Source: Candidatus Galacturonatibacter soehngenii (lineage in GTDB: Bacteria; Bacillota; Clostridia; Lachnospirales; Lachnospiraceae). From it: a stretch of DNA of 64,000 nucleotides. How positions within the stretch are numbered: the first letter of the stretch is position 1; each line of letters starts with the position of its first letter. The stretch spans positions 310,001 to 374,000 of the forward strand of contig NZ_WAGX01000007.1 in the NCBI RefSeq assembly GCF_008830185.1, in the 5' to 3' direction. Below, piece by piece: positions 1-9,453 of this stretch. Below the pieces are notes generated by a model, which saw only the letters and a program-made list of their open reading frames with translations, did no database searches and was not told where the DNA came from. The position numbers and the translations under genes are program-made.

Positions 1-1
1 T

Positions 2-286
2 GTAGTAGCAGTAATACAAAATAGTATAATTTTTAGAAATATTAAAGTTCGTGCAGATAGATATAATGATATTGAAAAAGTATTAAAGATATTAGAAATC
101 TTAATAGGTGGAGTATTAATTATATTACCCCATATCAACATTTTAAGTAGGTATTTTTTAGTACAGTCTAATACTATAATATGTGTATTGTGTTACAGCA
201 TATATGCATTTTGGGGAGTAGAAAAAATATTATTTAGTAGTTTTAATTTATACTTTAATAAAAAGAAGTCCAAGAAGATGAAATGA
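2..286 (+). CDS. C-terminal part of a membrane protein, cut by the window edge
   Basis: An open frame enters from the left edge and ends at TGA 284-286, giving about 94 residues. It holds two strongly hydrophobic stretches (around IGGVLIILPHINIL and TIICVLCYSIYAFWG) and a lysine-rich end (NKKKSKKMK), as in a membrane protein with its C terminus in the cytoplasm. Its stop overlaps the start of the next frame (ATG 283), suggesting translational coupling. That neighbour is a transport adaptor fragment, so this could belong to a peptide-export locus, but I do not recognise the family. Without the N terminus no function is claimed. Confidence 0.45.
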   Translation, partial: VVAVIQNSIIFRNIKVRADRYNDIEKVLKILEILIGGVLIILPHINILSRYFLVQSNTIICVLCYSIYAFWGVEKILFSSFNLYFNKKKSKKMK

Positions 287-717
287 AAAATTATGAGTTA
301 AGAGTAGAGAAAATGAAAGACTACTTAGTGCAAGCCACACAAGCACTAGCAAGTATTTCAACTGAAAATGACACCTATATGATTCAAGCAAATGTATCAG
401 CCGATGATGCCGCAAGAATCAAGATAGGAGATAAGACAGATATTGCAATCGCTGGATTAACACAAAGTGTATATGGGACAATCTCTGGAAAAGTAACACA
501 GATGGATAGTGATTTGTCCACAGCAGAAAATAGTGAATCAGGGGAAACAAGTGCTTATTTTAAGATAAAAATTGAACCAGATTATACCTACTTAGTTAGC
601 AAATCAGGAGAGAAAGTAAATCTTAGCAATGGTTTAACAGCAGAAGCTAGAATACAATATGATAAAGTAACCTATTTTAATTATGTATTGGAAGGCTTGG
701 GAGTATTGACAAGATAA
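283..717 (+). pseudogene. HlyD-type secretion adaptor, C-terminal fragment
   Basis: The 144 residues match the C-terminal beta-barrel half of HlyD/MFP adaptor proteins that accompany bacteriocin and peptide ABC exporters. Seen: a barrel-like segment (IQANVSADDAARIKIGD), a typical G-x-V-x-x-M-D turn (GKVTQMDSD) and a late LSNGLTAEARI strand. Full family members are 350-450 residues with an N-terminal membrane helix, a biotinyl-lipoyl domain and a coiled coil; all of these are missing. The first 15 residues look like the tail of the coiled coil. It is therefore best read as a 5'-truncated gene. A short adaptor expressed by reinitiation after the upstream frame is possible but unlikely to work. 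Confidence 0.6.
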
Positions 718-799
718 CGATTTGTATTTAGGTAATTAAATGTTAAATTAAATCAGATACTTTATAGAGTGAAGGTAAAAATATAATGGGTGATGGAGT

Positions 800-1180
800 A
801 TGAAAAAAATAAAGTGTAAGGCAATTGTTTTGTGTTTGCTTATTATTATGTTTATCAACGGTACAACGGGGTATGCCGCACAAAGTGAAACACAAGCAAA
901 AGCACAAGACAATCAAAATACAGTAAAAGAAGAAATTATCAATCCGACAGAAATTGATTTGGGGGATTATCAAAGTGAAATGCTTGTAGGAGAGAAGCAA
1001 CTTTTATCTGTTACGGTATTACCAACAAATGTGACAGACCAAACAGTTATATACCAATCAAGTGACCAAGGAGTAGCAACCATAAATGGTATGGGGAGAA
1101 TTACTGCTATTTCAAAAGGTACAACACAAATTACAGCAACATGCGGTTCCATTCAAAATGAATTTTCCTTAACAGTATAA
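800..1180 (+). pseudogene. Secreted Ig-like (Big_2) domain protein, truncated
   Basis: The 126 residues begin with a clear signal peptide (MKKIKCKAIVLCLLIIMFINGTTGYAA), a linker, then one bacterial Ig-like group 2 repeat (MLVGEKQLLSVTVLPTNVTD ... VATINGMGRITAISKGTTQI) ending SLTV. The frame stops at TAA 1178-1180, but the same frame continues after it as QTEVTDIEISIS, which looks like the start of a second Big_2 repeat before it degenerates. I infer a nonsense mutation in a longer multi-repeat exoprotein. It lies next to the adaptor fragment, so both may be remains of one peptide-export locus. A strong GGTGATGGAGTATG ribosome site precedes it. Confidence 0.5.
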
Positions 1181-1341
1181 CAAACAGAAGTAACGGACAT
1201 AGAAATAAGCATTAGTATTCAAATCGATACTTTTCGTTTTCGATATCATTTTAATCTTCAACCATAAACAGATATTGGGCGTCATGGATAGGATTTATTT
1301 GATAAACATTGTTGTGATATCTTATATCCAAATATTGATAT

Positions 1342-1572
1342 ATGGTAAAGAATTTAAACAAACTTAGAAACGAGAAAAGCAGAAGAAAGAAGGAAAATAT
1401 GAATAGAGCCGGTAAAAAATACTATGTAATATTGTGTTTGATAACATTTTTATGTTGCTTTACAATTGCTATTGTAAATATGAATCCTATTGTAGATTTT
1501 TTAATTGTACTAATTCCTAATTTATTATTTCATATTATTTGGGATAAATATAGTAAAAACATTAAAATTTGA
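1342..1572 (+). CDS. Small hypothetical membrane protein
   Basis: A 76-residue frame with two predicted membrane helices (YYVILCLITFLCCFTIAIV and IVDFLIVLIPNLLFHIIW) after a very basic start. The ATG at 1399 is the more likely start (57 residues), because an AAGAAGGAAA ribosome site sits just before it, whereas the first ATG has none. It lies just upstream of a Bce-type two-component system. I do not recognise a family; a small accessory or immunity membrane protein is possible but not shown. Confidence 0.45.
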   Translation: MVKNLNKLRNEKSRRKKENMNRAGKKYYVILCLITFLCCFTIAIVNMNPIVDFLIVLIPNLLFHIIWDKYSKNIKI

Positions 1573-1626
1573 CACAACCTCTATGCAATGATATCCTAAA
1601 GAAAATACATTTTTGGGGAGAGTCAT

Positions 1627-2301
1627 ATGTATCAAATCTTAATCGTAGAAGATGATAAAATTATAGAAAGCGCATTGATAGAAAGCCTCACCAGATGGGG
1701 ATTTAGTGCGGTAGGAGTTAAGGATTTATCCAATGTAATGAAGCAGTTTCACCAAGTAAAACCGCAAATTGTTTTAATGGATATTTCTTTGCCTTTTTAC
1801 AATGGCTACTATTGGTGTAGTGAAATTAGAAAAATATCTAAGATTCCAATCATATTTTTGTCTTCTCATTCTGAAAATATGGATATTGTTATGGCGATTA
1901 ACATGGGAGGCGATGATTACATTACAAAGCCTTTTCCTATGGAAGTATTGGTTGCAAAGGTACAAGCCCTTTTAAGACGAACATATGATTACAGACCACA
2001 AACGAATCAATTAGAACATAAAGGCGCGGTACTTGACTTAAACGATGCGTCTTTGTACTATCAGGATGAAAAAATAGAACTTACTAAAAATGAATTTCGT
2101 ATACTAGAGATTTTAATGAAGAATAAAAATGAAGTAGTTTCAAGAGAACGTATTATGAAAAAACTATGGGATAATGATAGCTTCATTGACGATAATACCT
2201 TAACGGTGAATATGAATCGTCTAAGGCGAAAGCTAGAAGGCAAGGGTCTTAATGGATTTATAGAAACAAAAAAAGGTCTGGGATATATTGTGCATAATTA
2301 A
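1627..2301 (+). CDS. OmpR-family response regulator, BceR-like
   Basis: 224 residues. Receiver domain (about 1-115) with acidic pocket E8-D9-D10, phospho-acceptor Asp52 in VLMDISLP and the conserved Lys in ITKPFP. A winged-helix DNA-binding domain (about 130-224) has the usual ELTKNEFRILEILM helix and an RRKLEGKGL...GLGYI end. It is followed by a two-helix sensor kinase and an ABC transporter with an unusually large permease, which is the standard Bce/Psd/Cpr arrangement in Firmicutes for detecting and resisting cell-wall-active peptides such as bacitracin or lantibiotics. It probably activates the downstream ABC genes. A GGGGAG ribosome site precedes the ATG. Confidence 0.85.
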   Translation: MYQILIVEDDKIIESALIESLTRWGFSAVGVKDLSNVMKQFHQVKPQIVLMDISLPFYNGYYWCSEIRKISKIPIIFLSSHSENMDIVMAINMGGDDYITKPFPMEVLVAKVQALLRRTYDYRPQTNQLEHKGAVLDLNDASLYYQDEKIELTKNEFRILEILMKNKNEVVSRERIMKKLWDNDSFIDDNTLTVNMNRLRRKLEGKGLNGFIETKKGLGYIVHN

Positions 2302-2430
2302 ATTGTATTTTCCGTGTGATTTTTGTACATTTGGCAGTCGTTTCATAAAACAACTCATACTGATTTATTTGGAAAAAAGTCATTGGAGTATTTGCGTTGT
2401 TTAGTAAAAATAGAATAGGATTTATAGTTT

Positions 2431-3414
2431 ATGATAAAAGCTTATGTAAAATATCAAAGAAAACTATTTTTGTGTGTCATAGTTGCAGTAATTGTATTTT
2501 CATTATGTGAGTATTTATTTAATATCAAAACCATAGATATAGCTTACAGTGTGTTGCTATATCTCTTTGTTATATTTACTTTCCTTATTTTTGATTATAT
2601 TCATTTTATAAAAAAGTATAAGGGACTGATGAATCATCAGCATAATTTAAGTATAGACAGAAAAAGTATGCCCAAGGCAGATAATCCAATTGAAGAAAAT
2701 TATACGAAGATTATTCATGAATTATATCAAGAAATTGGTGATACCATATATGAAATTGATAAGCAGACAAAAGAAAACGTTGAATATTATACTCTTTGGA
2801 TTCATCAGATTAAGACGCCTATATCAGCGATGCATTTTGTTTTGCAAAATATGGAGGAGATACCGCAAAAGGCAACTCTTGAGTTGGAATTGTTTAAGAT
2901 TGAACAATATGTCGAGTTGGCTTTGCAATTTATAAAGATTGGAAACATCGAATCGGATCTTGTCATACATCAGTATTCGCTCAAAGAGATGATTCACCAA
3001 AGTGTACGAAAATATTCTGATTTTTTTATTCATAAAGGACTAGGAGTAAATGTATCAGATTGCGATGCTATAGTTACTACAGATAGTAAATGGTTTGCAT
3101 TTATATTGGAACAAGTACTTTCCAATGCAATCAAATATACACAAAAGGGTATCATACAAATCTATGCAAGACAAGAGCCAGAGGGAACCTATCTTACAAT
3201 CGAGGACACAGGGATTGGAATTAAGAAAGAGGATATCAAACGTGTATTTGAAAAAGGATACACTGGCTTTAACGGCAGATTGGATAAAAAAGCCAGTGGA
3301 ATTGGACTTTACTTGGTAAAGAAAGTATCTTTGGCATTAAACCATCAGATTACAATTGAATCATTGATGGGGAAAGGCACAAAGGTACACATTTTTATTA
3401 AAAATTATCAATAG
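2431..3414 (+). CDS. Intramembrane-sensing histidine kinase, BceS-like
   Basis: 327 residues. Two N-terminal helices (about 12-30 and 37-55) are separated by only a few residues, with no extracellular sensor, the hallmark of BceS-type kinases that take their signal from the partner ABC permease. The H-box is at His125 in IHQIKTPISA. ATP-binding boxes follow: N-box EQVLSNAIKYT, G1 DTGIGI and G2 GIGLYLVKKV. It sits 129 bp after the response regulator and 152 bp before the ABC operon. The ligand cannot be told from sequence. Confidence 0.85.
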   Translation: MIKAYVKYQRKLFLCVIVAVIVFSLCEYLFNIKTIDIAYSVLLYLFVIFTFLIFDYIHFIKKYKGLMNHQHNLSIDRKSMPKADNPIEENYTKIIHELYQEIGDTIYEIDKQTKENVEYYTLWIHQIKTPISAMHFVLQNMEEIPQKATLELELFKIEQYVELALQFIKIGNIESDLVIHQYSLKEMIHQSVRKYSDFFIHKGLGVNVSDCDAIVTTDSKWFAFILEQVLSNAIKYTQKGIIQIYARQEPEGTYLTIEDTGIGIKKEDIKRVFEKGYTGFNGRLDKKASGIGLYLVKKVSLALNHQITIESLMGKGTKVHIFIKNYQ

Positions 3415-3434
3415 GTGACAAAAATGTAAGATTG

Positions 3435-3480
3435 AAAAAAGAAATGTAAGCTAAGATTATGGTAGCACATTTCTTTTTTT
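3435..3480 (+). terminator. Rho-independent terminator after the Bce-like kinase gene
   Basis: AAAAAAGAAATGT pairs with ACATTTCTTTTTT around an inner GCTA/TAGC stem, and the right arm runs straight into a T-rich tail. It separates the regulator operon from the ABC operon. Confidence 0.6.
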
Positions 3481-3492
3481 GTTATTATTTGT

Positions 3493-3507
3493 TTACAGAT
3501 TCTTACA
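3493..3507 (+). promoter_or_regulatory. Candidate BceR-type operator upstream of the ABC operon
   Basis: Two direct TTACA repeats (3493-3497 and 3503-3507) lie exactly 10 bp apart, one helical turn, as is usual for OmpR-family sites. Two further copies on the other strand (TGTAAG at 3425-3430 and 3444-3449) lie just upstream. The position about 60 bp before the ABC ATPase start fits activation by the response regulator at 1627. Inferred from spacing and context only. Confidence 0.4.
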
Positions 3508-3566
3508 ATAGATTTGGGATTAACTAATAGAAATTGAAGTATTAATCATAACATGGAGGAAAACAA

Positions 3567-4334
3567 ATGGAATTATTAGAGGTTAAAAACATAAAAAAAG
3601 TATATCACACACGCTTAGGAGCGCAGCAATGCGTAGCATTAACAAATGTAAACTTTACAATAGAAGAAGGAGAATATGTTGCTATTATGGGGCCATCTGG
3701 TTCAGGTAAAACCACCTTACTTAATATATTGGCATCCCTTGATAAACCAACAAGTGGCGAAATCTTACTACAGGGAAAAAGCATGATTAAAATCAAAGAC
3801 ACAGAGCTAGCAAGCTTTCGAAGACATAATTTAGGATTTGTTTTTCAGGATTTTAATTTGCTTGATACCTTTTCGTTAAAAGACAATATTTTTCTACCAC
3901 TGGTGTTATCGAGAACCCATCATAAAGAGATGGAGGAAAGGTTAAAAGGCATTGCATCCTCACTTGGCATTGACGATATCTTGGAAAAATACCCATATGA
4001 GGTTTCAGGAGGTCAAAAGCAACGCTGCGCAGTGGCAAGAGCCATTATTACCAATCCCAAAATACTACTAGCAGATGAGCCAACAGGAGCGCTTGATACG
4101 AAGTCATCAAGTAATCTACTCCATATTTTTAATCAGATCAATGAAAGTGGGCAAACCATATTAATGGTTACGCATAGTGCACAGGCGGCTAGCCATGCAA
4201 AAAGAGTGCTGTTTATTAGGGATGGAGAATTATTTAGCCAGATTTATCGTGGAGAAGAGAGTCGAAATGAGTTCTTCCAGAGAATCGTTTCAAATTTGTC
4301 GGTTCTGTCAGATGGAGGTGTTGACATTGGATAA
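3567..4334 (+). CDS. ABC transporter ATPase, BceA-like
   Basis: 255 residues with a full ATPase set: Walker A GPSGSGKTT, Q-loop FVFQDFN, signature VSGGQKQRCAVARAI, Walker B ILLADEPTGALD and an H-loop MVTHS. This is the MacB/BceA group that drives peptide-detoxifying transporters. A GGAGG ribosome site precedes the ATG. Its last codons overlap the permease start, so the two are translationally coupled. Together with the upstream regulator pair it forms a four-gene sensing and resistance module for antimicrobial peptides. Confidence 0.88.
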   Translation: MELLEVKNIKKVYHTRLGAQQCVALTNVNFTIEEGEYVAIMGPSGSGKTTLLNILASLDKPTSGEILLQGKSMIKIKDTELASFRRHNLGFVFQDFNLLDTFSLKDNIFLPLVLSRTHHKEMEERLKGIASSLGIDDILEKYPYEVSGGQKQRCAVARAIITNPKILLADEPTGALDTKSSSNLLHIFNQINESGQTILMVTHSAQAASHAKRVLFIRDGELFSQIYRGEESRNEFFQRIVSNLSVLSDGGVDIG

Positions 4335-6300
4335 AAATTTATATGCAAAATTAGCAATCACCAATATAAAGAAAAACAAAGAGATTAATCTTCCCTATGT
4401 GATTGCAATTATAGTAATAACAATTATGTATTATTTAGTGATAGCCATGCTTTATAATGATGGACTAAAAGATATTCCCTCTAGCGCTTGGCTAAAAATG
4501 TGTTTTACCATAGCAAATCGATTGATTACCATAATCACCTTTATTTTTGTGATATATATCAACAGCTTTTTAATTAAAAAAAGATTAAAAGAATTTGGTG
4601 TATATAATATATTGGGCTTAGAAAAAAAACATATCATTTATGTTATGTTAATTGAAAATAGTATTATTTTCTTTGGTGCTGTATTGATTGGATTGGTGCT
4701 TGGAACCATTTTAGGAAAACTCTCCTTTCTAATTCTTTTAAAAATTTGCCATACCACAACGGATTCCAGTTTTATTATAAGTCTAAAACCTTATTGGATG
4801 ACAATGATTCTTTATGGTATTTTATTTTTTATTTGTTTTATTCTAAATAGTATTATTATTTTAAGGAATAAAACCATTGATTTATTGCACCGCGAAAAAT
4901 ATGGAGAAAAGAAATTAAAGGGAACGATTTTATTTACTATAATTGGATTGCTTCTTCTTGGCTGGGCTTACTATAAAGCCAATACCTTAGATAACTATAT
5001 GCAAGCCATTGGAGTTTTCTTTCCAGCTGTTTTAGCAGTTATAGTAGCAACCTATTTTTTGTTTATGTCTGGCAGTATTGTGCTATTAAAGATTTTAAAG
5101 AAAAATAAAAGCTTTTATTATAAGACTAAAAATTTTATTTCTACTTCTAGTCTGATTTATCGTATGAAGCAAAATGCTGTGGGACTTGCAAATATTTGTA
5201 TCCTTAGCACAATGGCAATTGTGACTGCTTCTGGCTGTGCCTCCCTTTATGCAGGACAGGAAACGATTATGAGAGAACTTCACCCATTTGATATGACGAT
5301 TGAGGCGCAAGCAGATTTGTTTTCCAAAGAAGTGCTAAGTGAAATGGCGAAGCAGTATCGTATCACCTTGCAAGATTACTTTGAATTTGAGGCAATTCAA
5401 GGTGCTTTTCTTAAAATAGATAACACAATAACGAAAATAGATCGTAACAAGGAGGCAATCTTAAGCTTAGATAATAAGAACATATATAATCTTATCGCAA
5501 TGAGTCAAGATGAGTACAATCGAGTTTGTAATACATCACTTTCACTTGAAAATGGTCAAGTAGCTCTGGCATCATTGGATGACATTTCAGTTTATCAAAA
5601 TGGTTTATATGCAGAGGGAAAATTTTATGAAGTAGCTTCGATTATGGAAGAATCTCCTTTGCTAACTGGAAAATATAGAAATTTAAAACAAACAATATAT
5701 GTAGTTTTTAATACAAGTCAAGAAGCAGTGGATTTTACGAATTTAGTCTATGAAAATCCATATGATGAGACAAAACTGGTGGATTTGCAGTATATAAATT
5801 ATGAGGGGGAGGAAAATGACAGAGTATTGTTTAGCTCTGAAATTCTTAATAAAGCTGATTCAAGCACACTGGTATCTAATATTGATACCGATCGGGTGGA
5901 GGCCTATGCTACGTATGGTGGTATCATATTTATTGGAGTATTTTTCATCATCATCTTTCTTACAATAACTATACTAATCATTTATTTTAAGCAGGTAACG
6001 GAAGGCTATGATGACAGAGAACGGTTTGTTATTTTGCAAAAGGTAGGAATGGATGCTTCTATGGTAAAGCAGGCAATTAACAGGCAGATTATTATTGTCT
6101 TTTTTATGCCACTGATTATGGCACTGGTTCATCTTAGTGCAGCTTCCAATATAATTAAATCTATGATGACAGCCTTTTATCTGGTAGATATTAGTTTGAT
6201 TTTTAAATGTATTGGTGCAACTTCAGCTGTTTTTGCTGTCATTTACATTATAGTGTATAAGCTGACAGCAAAAACCTATTTCAAAATAGTTAAGTTCTAG
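4327..6300 (+). CDS. ABC transporter permease, BceB-like (FtsX family)
   Basis: About 657 residues, the usual BceB length. I chose TTG 4327 (then DKNLYAKLAITNIKKNKEI, a typical BceB start) because GGAGG at 4314-4318 sits 8 nt upstream; TTG 4321 is an alternative. There are about seven membrane helices in the N-terminal half, a large extracellular domain of roughly 200 residues (about 320-520, after GQETIMRELHPFD), and three C-terminal helices. This layout is known for transporters that act as the true sensor for BceS kinases. The gene overlaps the ATPase by 8 bp, and its stop overlaps the stop of the convergent phosphatase gene in a shared CTAG. Confidence 0.85.
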   Translation: MDKNLYAKLAITNIKKNKEINLPYVIAIIVITIMYYLVIAMLYNDGLKDIPSSAWLKMCFTIANRLITIITFIFVIYINSFLIKKRLKEFGVYNILGLEKKHIIYVMLIENSIIFFGAVLIGLVLGTILGKLSFLILLKICHTTTDSSFIISLKPYWMTMILYGILFFICFILNSIIILRNKTIDLLHREKYGEKKLKGTILFTIIGLLLLGWAYYKANTLDNYMQAIGVFFPAVLAVIVATYFLFMSGSIVLLKILKKNKSFYYKTKNFISTSSLIYRMKQNAVGLANICILSTMAIVTASGCASLYAGQETIMRELHPFDMTIEAQADLFSKEVLSEMAKQYRITLQDYFEFEAIQGAFLKIDNTITKIDRNKEAILSLDNKNIYNLIAMSQDEYNRVCNTSLSLENGQVALASLDDISVYQNGLYAEGKFYEVASIMEESPLLTGKYRNLKQTIYVVFNTSQEAVDFTNLVYENPYDETKLVDLQYINYEGEENDRVLFSSEILNKADSSTLVSNIDTDRVEAYATYGGIIFIGVFFIIIFLTITILIIYFKQVTEGYDDRERFVILQKVGMDASMVKQAINRQIIIVFFMPLIMALVHLSAASNIIKSMMTAFYLVDISLIFKCIGATSAVFAVIYIIVYKLTAKTYFKIVKF

Positions 6301-6929
6301 TTCGTATGTGAGAAATCAAAATTTAATAAATCGCTAAACTTTGAAATCACATAATCAGGTTCTTTTACTGACCCAAAGCCGTAGCTTGCATGTATCATTG
6401 GCACTTGTGCTATCTTGCAAGCATCGGCATCTCCTTGGGTATCTCCAACATAGATTGCCGAATCCAAATGATTTCGTTTCATAATAAGCTTGATGTTATC
6501 TCCCTTTAAAAGACCTGTTTCACCAGGGCAGGTAAAGTCTGTAATATAGTCACCTAAGCCAGTCTTTTCAAGGAAAAGTTCAATATAACCAGCCTGGCAG
6601 TTACTTACGATAAATAACGGATGTTGTTTTGATAAGGCGGACAAGACGTTAGGCACACCTTCATAAAGGGGACAGTCATATTGGCTTAAAAATTCATGTT
6701 CGTAATGATATAAATTTTGCTCTATTTTGTCTTTTTCTTCTTGATTAAACATAGGAAAAATTGCATCTACAATGTCTTTAAGCGGCTTTCCAAATAGCCC
6801 TTTTAGCTGCGTGGGACTTACTGTCATGGAAAGGTTGGTGGTTTCTTTTATTGCCTGATTCCATGCTTTGGCTACTGCTTCCGTGGAATCCCACAATGTG
6901 CCATCTAAATCAAAAATAATTGCTTTCAT
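6297..6929 (-). CDS. HAD-superfamily hydrolase, phosphoglycolate-phosphatase-like
   Basis: 210 residues. HAD motif I is FDLDGTLWDS near the N terminus (nucleophile Asp7 and Asp9), motif II is the VSN region, and motif III/IV is YVGDTQGDADACK. A four-helix cap sits between motifs I and II, the layout of Gph/PgmB-like small-molecule phosphatases. The substrate cannot be fixed from sequence. Its 3' end overlaps the convergent bceB-like gene by four bases with no terminator between, so antisense read-through is possible. Confidence 0.8.
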   Translation of the reverse strand: MKAIIFDLDGTLWDSTEAVAKAWNQAIKETTNLSMTVSPTQLKGLFGKPLKDIVDAIFPMFNQEEKDKIEQNLYHYEHEFLSQYDCPLYEGVPNVLSALSKQHPLFIVSNCQAGYIELFLEKTGLGDYITDFTCPGETGLLKGDNIKLIMKRNHLDSAIYVGDTQGDADACKIAQVPMIHASYGFGSVKEPDYVISKFSDLLNFDFSHTN

Positions 6930-7074
6930 ATAATCATACCATACCCAAAGGCATGTATCCTTTCTTTCAATTCTTAAAATTATAAAAAATTAATACATAG
7001 GTTTCGTAATGTAAACATTAGATACTACACATACTAACATAAAATCAAGGTTTTGCAAATGGTCAGTTATTTTC

Positions 7075-7104
7075 TTGTGTAATCTCAAAAAGTTATGATA
7101 TAAT
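7075..7104 (+). promoter_or_regulatory. Likely sigma-A promoter for pncB
   Basis: TTGTGT (7075-7080), 18 bp spacer, TATAAT (7099-7104), about 100 bp before the pncB start. Seen directly; not tested. Confidence 0.4.
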
Positions 7105-7203
7105 AAAAACGTTTATAAAATTTGGAGAAATTAGTCATATTAAGATGATACTTTTTAGAACCCTTTTCGATTAAGTAGCACGGGACTAACAAAGGAGAAT
7201 ATA

Positions 7204-8658
7204 ATGAGTACAATGAATTTGACGTTGTTGACAGATTTGTATGAGCTGACAATGATGCAGGGGTATTTTAAGAACAACAAGACAGAAACCGTTATTTTTG
7301 ATGCTTTTTACAGAACGAATCCATCGGATAATGGATATGCAATTGTAGCAGGATTAGAACAAGTAATTGATTATGTAAAAAACCTGCACTTTTCAATGGA
7401 AGACATTGATTATTTAAGAAGCCTTTCCATCTTTGATGAGGACTTTTTAGCATATTTAAAAGATTTCCGATTTACAGGAGATATATTTGCAGTACCAGAA
7501 GGAAGCGTGGTCTTTCCGAGAGAACCACTTGTTAAAGTGGTAGCGCCTATTATGGAAGCACAATTAATAGAAACAGCGATACTTAATATAATCAACCACC
7601 AAAGTCTGATTGCTACTAAGGCAGCTAGAGTTGTTTATGCAGCAAAGGGTGATGGTATTATGGAGTTTGGACTTCGACGTGCACAAGGTCCTGATGCGGG
7701 AATTTATGGTGCAAGAGCGGCAGTCATTGGAGGATGTATAGGGACTTCGAATGTGTTAGCTGGTCAGTTATTTGACGTACCTGTTCTTGGTACTCATGCA
7801 CATAGCTGGATTATGAGTTTTCCTGATGAATATAGCGCATTTAAAGCATATGCAAAGCTGTATCCAGAGAAATGTATGCTCTTAGTGGATACCTATGATA
7901 CGCTTAAATCAGGAGTTCCAAATGCAATCAAGATATTTGATGAAATGAGAGCGAATAATATTCCAATGCCTTACTTTGGTATTCGTATGGACAGTGGAGA
8001 TTTGGCGTATTTATCTAAAAAGGCAAGAAAGATGCTTGATGATGCTGGGTATTATGAGGCTATCATATCTGCTTCTAGTGATTTGGATGAGTACTTGATT
8101 GATAGTTTAAAAACCCAACGAGCTGCCATCTCTTCCTGGGGAGTTGGAACAAATCTTATTACATCCAAAGATTGCCCTGCATTTGGTGGCGTATATAAAT
8201 TAGCTGCAATTATGAATGAAAAAGGCGAGTTTATTCCTAAAATTAAGCTATCTGAGAATACAGAAAAGATTACAAATCCTGGTAATAAGACGATTTATCG
8301 TATTTACGATAAAGAAACGGGTAAAATCAAAGCAGACTTGATTTCATTAGTGGATGATACCTTTGATGAAGAAAAAGACTTAATGATATTTGATCCAATC
8401 GAAACCTGGAAAAAGACAAAACTTAAGGCTGGCACATACACGCTAAGAGAAATGTTAGTTCCTATCTTTCAAGCTGGTGAGTGTGTGTACGAATCTCCGA
8501 AGGTAATGGATATTCGTAGCTATTGTGCAAAAGAACTAGATACCTTGTGGGATGAAACCAAAAGACTAATTAATCCGCATAAGGTATATGTGGATTTGTC
8601 AGACCGACTCTATAAGATGAAGTCTGAACTGTTAGATCAAATGAGTCAGGCAGACTAA
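7204..8658 (+). CDS. pncB: Nicotinate phosphoribosyltransferase
   Basis: 484 residues, normal length. It makes nicotinate mononucleotide from nicotinate and PRPP, the entry step of NAD salvage, in the cytoplasm. The N terminus LLTDLYELTMMQGYF and the active-site region EFGLRRAQGPDAG, with GTHAHSWIMSF and the PRPP-binding IRMDSGDLAYLSKKAR, are diagnostic. A short Cys-containing C-terminal region is also usual in Firmicute enzymes. A strong AAAGGAG ribosome site precedes ATG 7204. It is a single-gene unit; the next gene (spoVT) has its own long leader. Confidence 0.93.
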   Translation: MSTMNLTLLTDLYELTMMQGYFKNNKTETVIFDAFYRTNPSDNGYAIVAGLEQVIDYVKNLHFSMEDIDYLRSLSIFDEDFLAYLKDFRFTGDIFAVPEGSVVFPREPLVKVVAPIMEAQLIETAILNIINHQSLIATKAARVVYAAKGDGIMEFGLRRAQGPDAGIYGARAAVIGGCIGTSNVLAGQLFDVPVLGTHAHSWIMSFPDEYSAFKAYAKLYPEKCMLLVDTYDTLKSGVPNAIKIFDEMRANNIPMPYFGIRMDSGDLAYLSKKARKMLDDAGYYEAIISASSDLDEYLIDSLKTQRAAISSWGVGTNLITSKDCPAFGGVYKLAAIMNEKGEFIPKIKLSENTEKITNPGNKTIYRIYDKETGKIKADLISLVDDTFDEEKDLMIFDPIETWKKTKLKAGTYTLREMLVPIFQAGECVYESPKVMDIRSYCAKELDTLWDETKRLINPHKVYVDLSDRLYKMKSELLDQMSQAD

Positions 8659-8804
8659 GGGTGAAGGAATTCGATTCCATTGTAGCTTATTTTTCTTAGA
8701 GAAATATGTAAAAATAATTACTATAATTATGTATTAAATCCTTCATTTAACAAATAATAGTATCAAAGTTAAAAGTTACTATTACATTAAATGGAGGAAT
8801 TATT

Positions 8805-9353
8805 ATGAAAGCAACTGGAATTGTAAGACGAATAGATGACTTAGGACGTGTAGTAATACCAAAAGAAATTAGACGAACGCTTCGTATTCGTGAAGGAGAT
8901 CCGTTGGAGATTTTCACTGACCGCGAAGGTGAAATTATATTAAAAAAATATTCGCCGATAGGAGAATTGAGTCTTTTTGCTAAACAATATGCAGAGGTTT
9001 TGGCTCAAACGTGTGGACATGTGGTTTGCATCTCTGATCGAGATCAAATCATAGCAGTATCAGGCGGAAGTAAAAAAGATTTTATGGGCAAGAATATCAG
9101 TAAAAAATTAGATGAAGTAATAAACGATAGAGAAACACTAGCAGTTGCAGTGGGAGACAAACAATATATTAATGTAATAGACGAAGAAATGGAAGAATTT
9201 GCTTCAGAGGTAATCGCTCCAATTCTATGCGAAGGAGATGCGATAGGAGCTGTTATTATTCTTTGTAAGGATAAGAGTGGAAAGACGGAAAAAGCAGAGC
9301 AAAAACTTGCGATTTCAGCTGCTGGTTTTCTAGGAAGACAGATGGAAAGTTAA
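8805..9353 (+). CDS. spoVT: Stage V sporulation protein T
   Basis: 182 residues. The N-terminal AbrB swapped-hairpin DNA-binding domain (1-52, MKATGIVRRIDDLGRVVIPK ... LRIREGDPLEIF) is nearly invariant in SpoVT. A C-terminal GAF-like domain follows (about 57-178, AEVLAQTCGHVVCISDRDQI). SpoVT tunes forespore gene expression under sigma-G in spore formers, so the gene supports an endospore-forming or recently asporogenous clostridial host. GGAGG ribosome site before the ATG. It ends at a clear terminator. Confidence 0.93.
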   Translation: MKATGIVRRIDDLGRVVIPKEIRRTLRIREGDPLEIFTDREGEIILKKYSPIGELSLFAKQYAEVLAQTCGHVVCISDRDQIIAVSGGSKKDFMGKNISKKLDEVINDRETLAVAVGDKQYINVIDEEMEEFASEVIAPILCEGDAIGAVIILCKDKSGKTEKAEQKLAISAAGFLGRQMES

Positions 9354-9365
9354 AGATTGAAACTA

Positions 9366-9405
9366 AAAATACAGGTAAAGTGTAGATGCTACTTACCTGT
9401 ATTTT
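9366..9405 (+). terminator. Terminator after spoVT
   Basis: AAAATACAGGTAA (9366-9378) pairs perfectly with TTACCTGTATTTT (9393-9405) around a 14-nt loop. The symmetric A/T ends mean it could also serve the convergent gene at 9454. Confidence 0.7.
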
Positions 9406-9453
9406 ACTTTGCAGATTATTATTATATAGTAATACTGTGTAATAGATTATCTA

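Noticed and set aside
743-1000. Minus-strand frame of 85 residues
   Set aside because: Lies opposite the Ig-like gene, has no ribosome site, and its composition is that of an antisense shadow.
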